Program-made: the position numbers and the translations under genes
Notes under the pieces: generated by a model
The model's input: the letters and a program-made list of their open reading frames with translations, nothing else
What the model was told of the DNA's origin: nothing
Database searches by the model: none
In this document: positions 10,795-23,609 of the stretch, in pieces
Layout of the letters: each line of letters begins with the position of its first letter
How positions within the stretch are numbered: position 1 is the stretch's first letter
Assembly: GCF_050947875.1 (NCBI RefSeq)
Contig: NC_134576.1
Coordinates: 55,928,255-55,992,254 of the forward strand
DNA: 64,000 nucleotides
Reading direction: 5' to 3'
Source of the DNA: Dermacentor variabilis
Lineage: Eukaryota; Arthropoda; Arachnida; Ixodida; Ixodidae

Positions 10795-12352
10795 TCAATT
10801 ACAACTGTAGGACAGGTTTAGTAGTATGCGGTGAAGGCATGCTTGGCCTTGTCCGTTGAGGCTTCGCGGCATGTAAAAGTCACAGGATGGAATTATTTTG
10901 TATAGGGGTGCAGTTCTGCAAGCTGGCATCTGCCCACAGGGATCGCTGGAGTCGCCAAGCGTGTGCAGATGCCAGTGCCGCCACGTCTTTTCTGGAGAAA
11001 GGTATCGGGACCATTTCTCTAGAAGTTTTGTGTCCAGCTTTTGCAGCATGGTGAGCATGGACGTTTCCTCGTATTCCACAGTGGGCTGGTATGCACTGCC
11101 GCACAACGCTGTGATGCAGTTCGCAGGCTTTATTGCATAGGCGTCTGATGTCCATGACGAGTTGTTCCTGCATGTGTGGTGACTTCAAGGACTGCAGGGG
11201 TCTCTTGAACCGGCTATGATGGCCAAAGACTCAGCTTTCTGGTGGATGATGTAAATCATAGTGGTCGGCAGTGCGGTTGCACTGGCCATATTTGCTGTGA
11301 GTGAGAGTGGCAGAGATGGTAACACTGGCACACGGAATCCATATATCACTGGCAGATGATGTAAGTGTAAGGTAGCCATCCGTGTAAATGTGGCGGTAAG
11401 CTCTTTAGCTGCTGGTAACACGCTCTGAAGCAAAATACGTCTGCGCTGGGCCAGGAGTGAACCGGCTCTCTGCGGCAAAGCGCAGGTGTACTTGAGGAAA
11501 TTTCGGTTGCAGAAGCACTGAAACTAATAGGCGTCTATTTTCTGCAAGGGTTACTCCACTTAACCTGCTTTTTAGTAGGACGAGGCACACCCTCTGTACT
11601 TTTGCTTGCGCACCATTGAGTGCTTCTACGTCGGTTTGGGAATTCCCTGTGGTGCAGGAAGGCTGTATTCTAGGATTCCTTCACCGTGAGCCGTCTGTAT
11701 GCACAGAAGAAAAATTGCGGAGCAGCCCCCAGTGCTTTTTGTTAGAATACGAAAGATACTACCGTATGACCTATTTTTACTTTTTGTTTTCGAATATGGG
11801 GTGTTCATGTCATTTGTCTGTCGATTGTTGCGCCCAGAAGCTTGTTACTTGACACGTACTGAATGGGAGAGTCATTTACCGTGTAGTGCGATATTATAAA
11901 AAAGATTTCAACCGATGTGGGAATGGAATTGTCAACTCCAATAAGACAGAGAGAGCCTGGGGAACTCCTCGATGCACTGTGTGCGGAACTACGTCACCTT
12001 CTGTTGTGGACATGTAGACTGACCGATCCGTGAGGTAGTTTGAGATATAGCGGTACATATGATCACCAAATCCAGCGGAGTGCACGGCACATAAAAGAGC
12101 CTCGTGAGAAACGTTATGTCGAGGAATTCGCCAACAGTGATGTTGCGTGCAGGTTTGTTGGGTTTCACGCAGTTTACAAGCCTCATCACGTTGCATATGC
12201 TGCTGCGGTCGTTTGTGTGTGTGCGTCTGTGTGTGTGTGTGTTGATCGTACCGACACTTTCCTCGTGCTAATTGCACCTCGGTGGTGAGTTCTTCTTTTT
12301 TTTGTCGCGACGGTAACACAGGAACTGCTGTGGTATTCACGAGGGGATGCAC
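10795..12352 (-). pseudogene. RNase H-type LINE remnant (LINE-C): RT then RNase H
   Basis: On the minus strand, 12352-11894 encodes a piece of non-LTR RT with HNVSHEALLCAVHSAGFG, YRYISNYLTDRSVYMSTTEG and HRGVPQ. In I/R1-like LINEs the Asp of motif A would precede HNVSHEA, but the frame is disrupted there. Downstream on the same strand, 11590-10880 has a broken RNase H region with a YGQCNRTAD stretch and a recognisable end: RQCIPAHCGIRGNVHAHHAA, then LSWAHAWRLQRSLW-like residues (about 10900-11140). Several frameshifts occur, with a poorly matching stretch at 11600-11890 between the parts. It was probably one element inserted antisense in the LRR-gene intron. It includes a (GT)n run near 12215-12243. 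Confidence 0.7.
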
Positions 12353-12360
12353 TTAACCTG

Positions 12361-15300
12361 TGAGACTGACGAGGAATGGGATATCTTTAATGTTTTGGCG
12401 CAAAGCGTTGAAATATCACTGTTTCTAAAGGAAAGTCTCTTCTTACGTACTTGAATCACTGAAGCTCAAGGTACGTCGGACGTCAAGAAAAAAGATTATT
12501 GCTTTGGCGCCAAAGCAATAAGTTTATCAGATTTGCTGTCACGCTCAGACGATCGCTACTATCACACAAATTCCGTTCTTACCCATTAATAAAAAACGCA
12601 ACAACCTCGATAGCAACATCCTAGGAGCACGAGGAAAACATTTGGGGGATCACAACACACAGACAGAGGCCCACGACGTCAGACAGCAATGCCGTCATGC
12701 CTAGGGACAAATGCATACATAACGAGCAAGGAAACTTCTCCGCAGTACTTGTGCGAACTTAGGACATTTAGGGAGCGAAAGTCCCCATACTTTACATTTC
12801 GAACCCGCTTGTTCTCGCTCCTGCGCGCAAAGACCTGGCGATTCCTTAAATGATGCACTATTGGTTTTGTGCTAATAGGCGTTGGCCCATCGTGTCAACC
12901 CGCTCGCTTGCCTAGTTCATAACTCAATTGGACATCAATACTTTGGCATTTTGCATCACAGCCCATGAATGCTTAGGTGTCATCCGATTTTACAGATCTT
13001 CACGCAAGCCCGCAACGCGTCTCGCAAGTGGCGTTGGCCACGGTGATTTCGGTGCATTCGATTTATGTGAATTTAGCGTGAGAACAAGGACGTCTATTCT
13101 TGCTTATGCTTGCAAATTTTTCAGAGCCAAGCATATGAGAGGAAGCGATGAATTCTGTACACTGCTTAAGTTTTCCTCACAGCATACTCGGCCGCTTCAC
13201 AGATGGCCAAATCGGTGCAGCCATGGAGAGCAAGTCGCTTAAGTGCTTCGCGACAGACATTCTTTAGAGCACTTCCCCTAGTTTCTTGCAGTTTTCTGCG
13301 AAAATATTCGTCACACAATCTATCGAAAATTTACCATAGTCGAGCCCGTGTCATTAGGCGATGAATTCCACATGAATACTTGAAACGGCATAAGGAACAA
13401 GCGCGTTATTTGTTTCATCAGCGGTGGCAGCTGGCACAAAAAGCGTGCCGTGCGCAGCGCGCCTGCTCGTACGACAGTGAAATCCCAGGAGAATCAAGCA
13501 GGAAAGCCCACGTGCGGAATAGTTTCGCTACTTTCCAGAATGAAGGGGTTTTCATTGGCACTCGCTTCGATGGCCTCCTATGCTCGTTGTGAGGAGCCCA
13601 ATGAAACAGCATTGCACAGGGCAGTGCGAGCCTGAGCGAGTGTGAAATGCTGCAGTGCCCTGGTCTGAATTGGTCGCTATCTGCTTCGCCAAGTTTCGGC
13701 ACAGGAAACCCTTTGCAAACAAAGCCGAAATGAGTTGCCTTAAAGCTAATATATCTTTAAATATTCAGGGAACTGTATCGTCGGCCAGTACTTTTTCTAG
13801 TATTTACAGGCCTGTGACCATCACTTGACAGGAATATAATGAACTATCGAAAATATGTCGGTACACATGTAATTCTGGTGCGACTATTTGTTGGGATGGT
13901 TCGACTGTTCAGAAGACCGGTATTATGGTGAAGCTTCACCTCAAGAAGAAAAGGTCATGTGGGTATCGTCACTGACAGGCTGTCATTGTCGCGCCCATGT
14001 AGCTGTCGCCTCATTGGCGACAGCCACATCGACGCAACAGGAGAGGCCAAAAAGCGCACTGTTTTGAATTTCTCCTGTACTGAATTTCCCATGAGGTGGT
14101 CGTTCGTGAGTCTTTTTAAATACATGACACATACAAAGAAGGAAGGGAAAGGAGTTACTGCCGGCAGCACACATGCCTTGCGCTTTAGAAGCCCGGCTCA
14201 GTCTGCTGACACCTGAATGACGCTCAGCTAGCAGCGGGCAATGGGGTCAGCAGAGACCAACGACAGAGAGAGAAAGCATATCAGAGATGACGGAGTGCAA
14301 AAGATTACTTGCCTTCTATACAGGTGTGGGACTACGTAAACTTTTATCCATTGTTTGCTTGTGATCAGACTTCCTCGCGAGGCTAACCCAGCCCCGCAGG
14401 CAGACACTGTTAGGCACGTCACTGCATAGCTGCTGGTGATTTGCTTACGTAGTTTGCAATCATTTTCAGCACGTACTAAATAGAAATGAAGCTGAATAGG
14501 TAGTTAACCCTCCTGAAATACGAAAAGGGGTGTTTCATTCTACGTACAGGCTTGCTAAAATGTTGGGGCAAAACCGAAAGGCGCTCAGAGATGACAGCCT
14601 AAATGTTTCGCACCAGCTCTGGATGACGTCGCAAATTTCGAAAGCATTTGCTCGTGTTGTATTCTAAAATTACGGAAGACTGAAGTTAGCAAGTTCCATA
14701 GCTCTTACTAGCGTAATGAGCCAAACGTAAAAACATGCACAAAGAGAGCAAGAGAAAGACAAAGTTTGCGAAGTCGCCGTATTGATATACCGCTCGTAGA
14801 ACGTTGCGTCGTTTAGCCTTAATTTTCTGGCCTAAAGATGTTATCGCGGAAGTAGGCAATATTGTGTTTTCAAAAAAATATCTTGTTGCGAAGAGATAAA
14901 CTAATTCAGTGTTTGCTTTTTGTGTCGTTTGGAAGGTGTACCGACATAAGGTTTTCAATTTATTTCCTTTAAATTCGATTAATCGAACATGAAATGCCAC
15001 ACAACACACGGAAAGCTCGAAGGCAACCCATGTAATTTCCCTAACACAGCCTTCTAACGGATGATTCTCGCGTTCTTTTCACAAGGAGGGGGGATTTGAT
15101 GCGTCATGGCGTGACGACTGATGTAGCGGTATAGGAGATCATGGACATAAATGGGAAATGTGGTGTCAGTACTATTTTGTTTCGTCTTGACGGAGTCTAG
15201 CCACATCGCATACACCGAACCATTCCTCACTCTTAAAAAAGAAAGGGAGGGAGAAAGGACGAACGAACCGTTTTCCTCCTTCAGGCAGTTGAGTTGCTCC

Positions 15301-18300
15301 TTCACACGCACTTTACGTGTCGCGCCCTCTTGTGGCAATCAAAAGAGTAGGTTTCTCCCCTGCGTGCGTATCTTGCGTCGCGCCCGCCGGAGACCCGAAC
15401 ATCGGCTACAATAGGTTCTTCTCGACGGAAACTAATGCTAAGTAGCACAACCTGAGGTATGAACTTTTCATGATAATCGACTATCAGGGTCAAACGTTTA
15501 GCTCGAACGGTAGCTGTGACACGAGAATTGTTCAACTCAAACCAGCACCCGGCTGCTGACGCATAGTGAGACAAGCCCGCACTCGGGCATCTCGGCCTAG
15601 GCACCGCAGGTAGCAGCCAGCCGTTCTCGTTTTGATGCGTGAAATTAGGACGAGGAGATGGTTAAGCTATCTCAAATGTATGCATATGTGGCTGTTTTGA
15701 AGCACCATGCGTGAAGGATTCGAAGCGAAAGCAAAAAACGCTTGCTGGCGCCATCGGCAAGTACCTGGCGGTGTGAGCGCGTCACCGCCGCAAGCGACGC
15801 CGTCAAATCCACAGCTGGAACACAAGCACTGCCGCCAGGGAAATGAGGCTCTCGAGCGCCGCATGCAACCAGATACACAGCTGTATATCCAGAGTCACGT
15901 CCGTGCCGGTTTGTCTGCGTCTCCCCCCGCCAGGGTCAGCATCTCCGTGACGCATCGTGTAGCGCGCACGACACTACGGAGACAGGAAGCACCGACCAAC
16001 AAAGGAAGATGTATTTCCTAAAAGGCGGAGTACAAGGAAACGTACAGACCAAAAGTATCCAGAAACTAAATTTAAAAAAAGAAAACCTTTTACAAATTGC
16101 GACGTATGGCTGTCGGCCTCTGTAATGAATAGGAGAATTCTCGAAGATAACGTGTAGAGGGGCACTTGAAACTAAAATTTACGAATAGCCTAAGCAGATG
16201 CACAAGGGTAGGGGCAAACAGATATGCCCAGACGTGAACGGGAGACGAAGCTAATGGGACACACATGGGTACGGTAGCCTTGTGCACTGTGTCGATTGTC
16301 GGGAGTCTAGAAATCTGTAGGGGTGAGGGCACTATCGAACTGGAACGTCGGTACAGAGTGAAACCACCTATAGCAACACTAGCAGAAAGCGCGGCTATAG
16401 CGCGGCGCAGACGCAGCTTTGCATTAGAGGCGCTCGGAGAGAAACGGCACACTCCAGAGTCAGAGCTGTCCTTCCCGGTCACTTGTCCCGATGGTTACGC
16501 TTAAGCCTCGGTATTTACGCTATGGTTATAGTAGATTTAGCTATAGTAAAGTTCATCGCAATCATCTTCGTTACCACGACTCTCCTGGAGATGGATATAA
16601 CACAACAAGACACCAGCAGTTAGCCTTCTGGTATCGTCAATGGTGAGCGGGGAAAGTCACGCCTACCGCGGTGAGTAATCCTTGGTTCTCTTATGTACAT
16701 CCTTACATCACGGCGAGTAACTCGTGTCATAGTCTCCTTGGATGATATATGCTAATATTTAAGTGCCCTCTTCTTCAATATCTTTACAAATCCCACAGGA
16801 CTAAGATTGTCGGACGCGCAAGGGATAAGAAAGAGCGTGAAGTAATCGAAGCTTTATAAATCGCGAGATTAGGGCCTGATAAATGTGTTAGCGAGGCTTC
16901 CATGCATTTGTACCGCAAGGAGTTGGCGTTTCTAGGCTTGACTACATGATAGCGGCATTTATGTTTGTGATTGGTGCGCATGCGTTCTGTTGTTGGTGGG
17001 AAAGAGGCGTTGGAGCATTAAACCAGTTGTTAGTCTGCGCTTGTGTCGTGTGGTTCTTTCTCTGTCTTGTTCTTTTTTGCGCAGTTTTTCTTTGCTCTCA
17101 TAAAATCCCACACAGCTGCTCAGCCTGTGGCAGGGAATGAAGTCCTCGACGTAGCAGAATATATCTAGCCTGTGGACAGGAAGGTAAAACAGGATTTCGA
17201 AAATTCGCTCGAAAGCGGTGGCTTCAGCGTCCCCGGCAGATTTACTCCTACACTACGCGCCCGGCCTGGATAGAGTCCGGCCGCCGGCAGCAGCTATCAC
17301 AGCGTGCGCCGGATCGCACGTACCCGCTTTGCAGCGATGTACGGACGCGCGGAGAGCAGATTGTTGGCCATGCCTGTGTGAAATCAGGCGAGAAAGCGTT
17401 GAAGCGATCTGAACAGGATGTATTTTGTAAACGCTAGCGGCTGTTAAAGCGCCATGCGCTACGGCTTCGAAGTGAAAGGCTTACATCGCTGCCTGCCCCA
17501 TTTTGATAACTGAAAGTCGCTAGTCAAAAGAATGCATTATAGAGCTGTTTTATATTAACAATTATAGCATGGAATGCGATGCCTATCAGGGTACTATATG
17601 CAAACAAGTATTCTATCGAAATTTATTGCTGAATTACGTATAAGCGAGTCACTCACTGGCACATCATTACGGCATAAGAAGGTTCCAAGGCATTAGGATG
17701 TTGGGAGTTCGCGAAGTGTTTGTGTATGTGCCGTTTGTTGTGTGTTGTGGCTGCTCTGTTCTCCGCAGTATGAGTAAAAGTGCTCCGTGTTGCTCTGTTG
17801 TGCATAGTATGTCTGTGAAAGTGTTGTGTGTTGCTCTGTTGTAACTTTGCCGAACGGAAAGTGCAATATGGAACGGTAGCTTATTTTTTTGTCGTTAGCT
17901 GTTAGCGCAATCTATCCGCCCGCGCAGTATCTATGCGGTTTAGTAATTTGAAGCTTCTCCAGGTGGCGCTAAGTGCGTTTTTACATAAGCGTGTGTGTGT
18001 GTTTCCAACAAATTGAAGTATGGATGGATATTCCTATATTTAAGTAAGTTCAACGCCGCGATGTTCTGGTGATGCCATTCCTTCTCGCACTTCGACAGTG
18101 GTTAGAGCGACGCTCCGCCCGCGTTATTAACACGATCAGCCGGCTGTCAACGGTTTCTGATAAGCGTGGCAGTCGAGCGGAAGGCATCGCTTCAATATCG
18201 TGTACTACTTACACCTAGTTCCTAGTATGCGCCAAAGAGAACTATGTGAGATTGTTTTTCACTTTTTTTTGCAAATATCAGTAACGTACGCTTAGCTTAT

Positions 18301-19100
18301 CACGCGTACGTTGTTTCCCTGCTGCGAACCAGCACAGCTCATATATGTAGTAACATCCACCGTTTCACTTGCCTGGAGTCGGCCATCTTGGCTTTGGAAG
18401 GGGGAAACCGTTGCTTCCATGCATGAGGGAGGAAATTTGCTCCATTTAAAGACGAACATAGGGGGCACCGCCGTTTCTCCCATAATGGAGCTAGGGTCAC
18501 TCCTTTTTTTCTTAGAGCGCTGACCTTATACCGGCGATGCGTCGTAGCTTTCGGTGATAAGCACTTAAAGGGAGCGAATGACATTGGAGTCACAATCTTC
18601 ACTATCGGACTGCCTTATCGCAGCTTTCCTGTTTCCTGACCTGGTCTCTCCGCGAAAAATACTTCGATCTCGTACGGTTTTCTGCAACGAGATTTCAAAG
18701 CTTAACTTGGGAAGGCATGCTGCCTACATCCTACTGGAATATCTGACACAACTTGACGTATTGCTCAACAAAATTGTGTTTGTTTTTTATTATCCACATT
18801 TATGACGCCTTACCAATGCATGGAACCATTTGCCCCTGCAACAAGGCAAAGCTGACCATGAGGCCGTCACGAGATGAATTGATCTGAATGATATGCAAGT
18901 GCACGCAGGGATCACCCTCGAAAAATGCCCCCTGTGCCTTTTCTTAGCAATATTCCTCATACTGCCCAAACAACCGAATGTCCCGTTTTTGTCGCACACG
19001 ACCTCATCGCGATCATTTTTCGCTTAACAGAAAGAGCTGTACCGCGAGCGCATCTTCCTAGACAATGGCGCAAGCTTCGGTGCATTAAACTACAACTGTT
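12361..19100. other. Intron stretch with no recognised gene
   Basis: Short frames only, all under about 110 codons, with no motif I can name. About 14860-14960 resembles 35280-35380 on the same strand (shared core GTTGCGAAGAGA / GTCGCGAAGAGA and flanks), so at least one unnamed interspersed repeat is present. 17700-17850 is rich in GTTGTGTGTTG-like low-complexity sequence. The rest shows nothing I can support. Confidence 0.4.
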
Positions 19101-19110
19101 TTCATTTCAG

Positions 19111-21184
19111 ACCAGCTGACGAGATGGACTCCGTGTCTAGTCGCCTCCGCGACTTGGTATGTACAATCCCGTTCTTGGATTCCGCCCGGCTTCTGGCAAG
19201 ATTTCAGACGCTACTGAACAAGCTTAAGACCAGAGGCGTGGATCTGCACAAAGCCTGCGGCAACATCGTCGGCAGTACAAAATGTTGGACGACGGGGCAA
19301 CTGGTCGCCCTAAACGAAGTCCTCCGGACTGTTAATGTGCAGGTCTTCGAACACGTTCCCAGCGCGTTCACGTTGAAATGCCTACGAGATCCTTCTGAAG
19401 ACAAGTCAATTATTGTTTCCTCTATTGTGGAGCCTTCCTGCTTAGTGTATTGGCTTCTTAGGTACCACGTCTGCATCGAGCGACTCGTCCTAGACTACGA
19501 GGCTGTCATCTTGCGCTACTTCCCTGCTGCGCTGAGCCAAGCGCTGTCGGCCAACAAGGGTCTCGTCGAAATTCAAGGTCATTCAGACGGCAGATTTTTC
19601 TACGAAAGAAGTAGCTGCGCAGTTTTGGCCCGTGTCATGTGCGAGATGTCTCCTCGACTCGAGTGCTTGAATGTGACGCCCGTAGTACTCGACCGCGCCG
19701 CAGTCGACAGCCTCGTTCAAGGAATTAGAAGCGCTAGCAACCTGCGCCACCTTGTACTCGGCGACATGTCGGAGAGGTTGGCGCGAAAAGTGTTTGGCGC
19801 AATAGCTGCGTCTCAAAGCCTGAGCTCACTCGAAGTGTCGAGCAATAGACCGTTCACGCAGGCACATTCTGCTCTTCTCGCCGCTGCGTTGAAGGGCAAT
19901 ACCACGTTGCGGTACTTATCCGTGAAGCACCTGGAGGACGACACTGTCGGTATCATAATAGGGTCCCTGGCAAGCAACGACGCGTTAAAGGAGTTGTCGC
20001 TTGAAGGTTCGTACTATGACGCGCGCTATAGTCTCCCAGACGGCCTAAGGGCGCTTCACGTTAACAAAACCCTTCGCTGTCTCAAGCTGACCGATGTGGG
20101 TTTTAGTAACAAGTGTGCGCGCGTTCTCGCCGACGTTCTTCGAGGGAACGATGCGCTTGAAGAAGTCTTTCTTCGCAAGAACGCGATAAAATGCGTCGGA
20201 GCTGCCGCGCTAGCCATAGTCCTGGGGCGCAACATTTCCTTGAAGTTGCTCGACCTGACGGAGGGCGAATTCAAGTCTGACGCTGTGTCTATGTTTGCGA
20301 AAGCCCTTTCTCGAAATCGTACAGTGGAGTGTGTACGGCTAGGCAACGTTCGACTCGGTGAAGACTGGGAACCGCCCTTACCCCTCACGGCAGACGTGTT
20401 CGCTCGATTGCAAGTGGCGTGGAACCCCCGAGTACTTAAGCAATGGGCATCGTGTCTGCAGCGAGAACACCGCTACTGCCCTTCCGTTTGCGTTGGCTGG
20501 AACGATCCAGAAGACACGGAACCAATCACGCAATGGCTTTCCACGCTATGCAGAAGCAGGTCATCGCTAAGTGAACTTGTCGTGTACATGTCTTGGAGGA
20601 TCCGTTTCACTGATCTTGTCGAGGCGCTGGTGTGTTTCCTAGAAGACACAAGGTCTCTGAAGAAGCTTGTCTTTCGTCCTTTTAATGGTTTCCATACTTG
20701 TCCGAGCGAAATCATCGCCTGTATGGCTCGCAACAAAAGCCTTCGCGAAGCTGAGTTCGACGTGGCAATCGGTAAATACCGAGAGGTGAAGGCTGTTCAA
20801 GCCGTGCTGAAAGCCAACCGCACCTTGCACCGACTGAAGTTTCGGGTTAACAAGCTGCCACAGGAAGCTCCGCGCATGCTGGCGCGCTCTTTGGAGGGAA
20901 ACTTTGTGTTTCTGACGCTCGAGTTCGACGAGTGCAAAACAAAGGCCGATATGTACCCGCTTCTGAGCGCCCTCAACAGGAATCGTACCCCACTTATTAG
21001 CGCCGTGAGGCACGTGTTGTATGGCACTGTAGACGACTGCTCAATGCGGGCCCTTCGGCTTCTTTCCTCCAGTGACTCGTTTCTAGACGCAGTGGTCAGT
21101 GCTTCGGGCAAGACTCGCGATCAGTGCAAGTCCCTAATACTCGAGGCAGTGAGCCACAATGATTCTTGCCCAAGCGCAATGTGA
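19111..21184 (+). CDS. LRR gene, 3' coding exon: RNI/NLRC3-like leucine-rich repeats
   Basis: One uninterrupted frame of 690 codons (686 from the Met at 19124). Residues about 1-200 from that Met are helical and unrecognised. About 205-405 and 480-595 carry ribonuclease-inhibitor-type leucine-rich repeats with a pattern like NLRHLVLGD...LARKVFGAIAAS and TLRYLSVKHL, spaced about 28 residues with an alanine-rich helix between strands. This repeat class occurs in NLRC3/NOD-like and RanGAP-like proteins and usually serves as a protein-binding scaffold. No Walker A, NACHT, CARD or membrane segment is seen, so it is probably cytosolic. The exon begins after ATTTCAG at 19110 and joins the Gln/His-rich exon in phase; from the ATG at 5630 the protein would be about 1094 aa. 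A separate transcript starting at 19124 is possible. The function in ticks is not known to me. Confidence 0.85.
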
Positions 21185-21423
21185 CGTCATGGGGTGATTA
21201 ACCAGTGGAAGCGAAGTCTACTCGAACCCTGCATGTGCAATGCAGAAAGGCCTCGCGGACATCGAGAAATGGAGAATGCACGTGGCCTGCACACTTTCTT
21301 TCCATTGCGGGCTGTGTGGCGACGTGCGCTGTGCATTTTGCCGGATAGGTGCCGAACTCAACGGGACATACCGTGCGACGGGGCAGTCCTACTGGTACTC
21401 ACCTAGAAGTGTTGAGCGCAGCA

Positions 21424-21440
21424 AATAAAATAGCAATAAA
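21424..21440 (+). terminator. Two poly(A) signals of the LRR gene
   Basis: AATAAA at 21424-21429 and again at 21435-21440, about 240-255 bases after the stop codon at 21182-21184. The spacing is normal for a short 3' UTR. A cleavage site would be expected at roughly 21450-21470. Confidence 0.75.
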
Positions 21441-22260
21441 GCTTAAATGAAAACCTGATTATGGACGTTCTGTTTTCAATCACCGGCAGTTATACTAATG
21501 CTTCAAAATTTGTTGCTGCGCTTCCTGCGTTCCTGCACAAGGGCTACACAATAGTAAGTTAAGCCTACTGCCGCTGCGTGCATAAGTTTGCCTTTGACTG
21601 AGGTACGTTGCATTGTGTGATTCCTCTGACCGTTTGTGCATGCTGTATCATGTGACGCTCAAAAGACCGATTGCAAACGCAGCTATTCCTGGACGTCTCT
21701 CAAAGTTTACCTTAAGGTATTGTAGATACGTAGGAACCTCCACGAAAATTTCTATGCTTGACTTATATGAATTCATTCGTAACAAATGGCTGGCAAAAAA
21801 CAGATGTGTTCAACACCGAACCTGACAACGAAAGCTGTTATCGCCCAGGTGTGTACTGTGTTGCAGTGTCGCTGTCGTGCTCTTCCATCCTATCGCGCCT
21901 GTCATTGTGCTCAGGGTTATGGCACTGACATATAGCGCTAATCAAATGTTGTCGGGCAGAGCGCGCAATATATCCACTGCGCAAAACGTGACAAACGCAG
22001 TCGTTCGCTCTCGAGACCTTCAGCCGACGTGCTTCGCTCGTGAAAAAATGCGAAGGAGATAAAAACAAGAAGTCGAGGCCTGTGACGCATTCTTCAAACG
22101 AACATCTGGTTCCGGTGTGGAGTGGAGAGAATGTCTGTGTTGGCGGCGACGCTTAGCCTCGTGAGATCGTTGAAATCATAGGTTCGCGGCACTTAAATAT
22201 ATCTACCTTTGCTATTAATGAACTAAGTTTAATGTTTTTTCCCTATTGTTTCTATAATAG
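21441..22260. other. No gene recognised downstream of the LRR gene
   Basis: Only short overlapping frames. Nothing here has a motif, splice pattern or repeat partner that I could identify in the window. Confidence 0.4.
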
Positions 22261-22400
22261 CAGAGAGAGAGAGAGAAGAAGAGGAAAGGCAGGGAGGTTA
22301 ACCAGATATTAGTCTCCGGTTTGCTACCCTACACTGGGGTTTGGAGATATAGGTTAGAAAGAGGACAGAGAGGTAAGGGTTAAAGAAAATCCGAGGAAGG
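22261..22400. repeat. Interspersed repeat with (GA)n head
   Basis: A short AGAGAG run is followed by GGCAGGGAGGTTAACCAGAT and a GCTACCCTACACTGGGG stretch. I recall this pattern from many tick genomic and transcript sequences, but I cannot place it in a named family. There is no second copy in this window. Confidence 0.35.
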
Positions 22401-23477
22401 AACACTTCAGTGCAACAGGCCCATGATTTCAGTACGCGAGCATCACCGCATACATAGAAGCCCTCTCCACTTGCTCCCGTCTAGCCTCCGCTAGCTTTAT
22501 TCCTTCCCTGTGTTCGCCCTTACCGCAGCTGCAGGATCACGTGACGCGTAATAGACGTTCCAACGACGTACTGACGTCTGGCAACGCCAATGTTTCGTTT
22601 GTATTGTTTCGCGCAGAGGACCATTTTCACAGCACCCTGGTAGAGCTGTATCTGTGAGTGCTACACCAACAGTCATTGAGGCAGACGCAAGCAGCTGACA
22701 AAGCATGATGGCGCGCTGGAACGCGGTAGAAAATGACATAGTTTCTCTCTATGCGCCCCCGATTGCAGATGGGAACAAACAGACCAAGCGGAAGTACATC
22801 ATTCTTGCTATGGTATCAAGTAAAACAAGGACAAAGTTTTATTATTAAAGCGAAGCTTTGCTTGCCTCTTCTTTCGACTTTCCCACTGCTGCTGCTGCTG
22901 CAGGCTGCTGTCGTGCACATGGCGTCGGGGGTGGCTCAGAGCGTGTTTATCGATGACAGGCGCGAGTAACTGAAGAAAGGCGAAGGGAGCAACTGGGTTT
23001 CACCCCACCACGTCAAATGTGCACAATTCCCTCTGGCCCTCCCTGGCCATCGCCATAATTAGCCGCGTGACAGCTGTAATTATTCGTGACTCCCCTCAGA
23101 AACATTGCAGAAGCTGCAGCGCTTCCCTTTCTACTAATGTGCGAGGCGACAGCGGACGCAGATAGAACTGAAGAAGGAGAGGGAGGAGAATGGGCAGTTC
23201 ACAAATAAGAGAGGGGGGCGGGTAGGTGACGTGAGAAGGCAAGGAAACCCCACTACTATACGACAGCGGTTCCGGGAAAACAGTATAAGTTTAAGTTCAA
23301 GATTCCGTACAGTACGTTGGTGCTATTTCTGGAAAATAAACGCCACACAGATATGGCAAGCAGGCAACTTACGCAGTGCGTACAGAAGAAGAGCCGCATT
23401 AATTAAAGCGCACCGCAGGTTCCAGGAGACACTACGGAAGCGGTCTACCATAAAACCGACACTTCCGTACCTGCTCC

Positions 23478-23609
23478 GTTAGCTTTGTGGCTATGGCATT
23501 GTTAGAGATTATGGATTTGATTCCAATCTCAGCAGACGCGTTTCTACAGGGGCTAAATAGAAAACGCACGTGCACTTAGATTTAGGGACACGTTAAAGAA
23601 TTTCACAGT
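23478..23609 (+). repeat. tRNA-derived SINE, 5' part (copy A)
   Basis: Contains a degraded tRNA-like head (GTTAGCTTTGTGGCTATGGC, then GATTTGATTCC as the B-box region) and the body stretch GTGCACTTAGATTTAGGGAC. It aligns with the SINE at 57581-57818 and with copies B and D. It stops at CAC-AGT where the TIR element begins; the remainder resumes at 25240. Confidence 0.75.

Larger units (their letters stand above)
6841..19110 (+). other. Inferred 12.3-kb intron of the LRR gene
   Basis: It starts GTGAGT and ends in a pyrimidine-rich stretch followed by ATTTCAG. Joining 6840 to 19111 gives the split codon CG|A (Arg) and then Pro-Ala-Asp-Glu before the Met at 19124, with no stop. Inside lie a gypsy integrase remnant (about 8990-10400, minus), a LINE RT/RNase H remnant (about 10795-12352, minus) and a possible small exon (8110-8286). 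6841-8100 and 12361-19100 hold no recognisable gene. Further small coding exons of the same gene could be hidden here. A transcript is needed to prove the junction. Confidence 0.55.

Noticed and set aside
20056..21111. Minus-strand frames opposite the LRR exon
   Set aside because: Shadows of a long, well-structured plus-strand frame.
21090..21130. SGKT near the C-terminus of the LRR protein as a nucleotide-binding loop
   Set aside because: There is no G-x4-GK[ST] pattern and no hydrophobic strand before it; no NACHT features anywhere in the exon.
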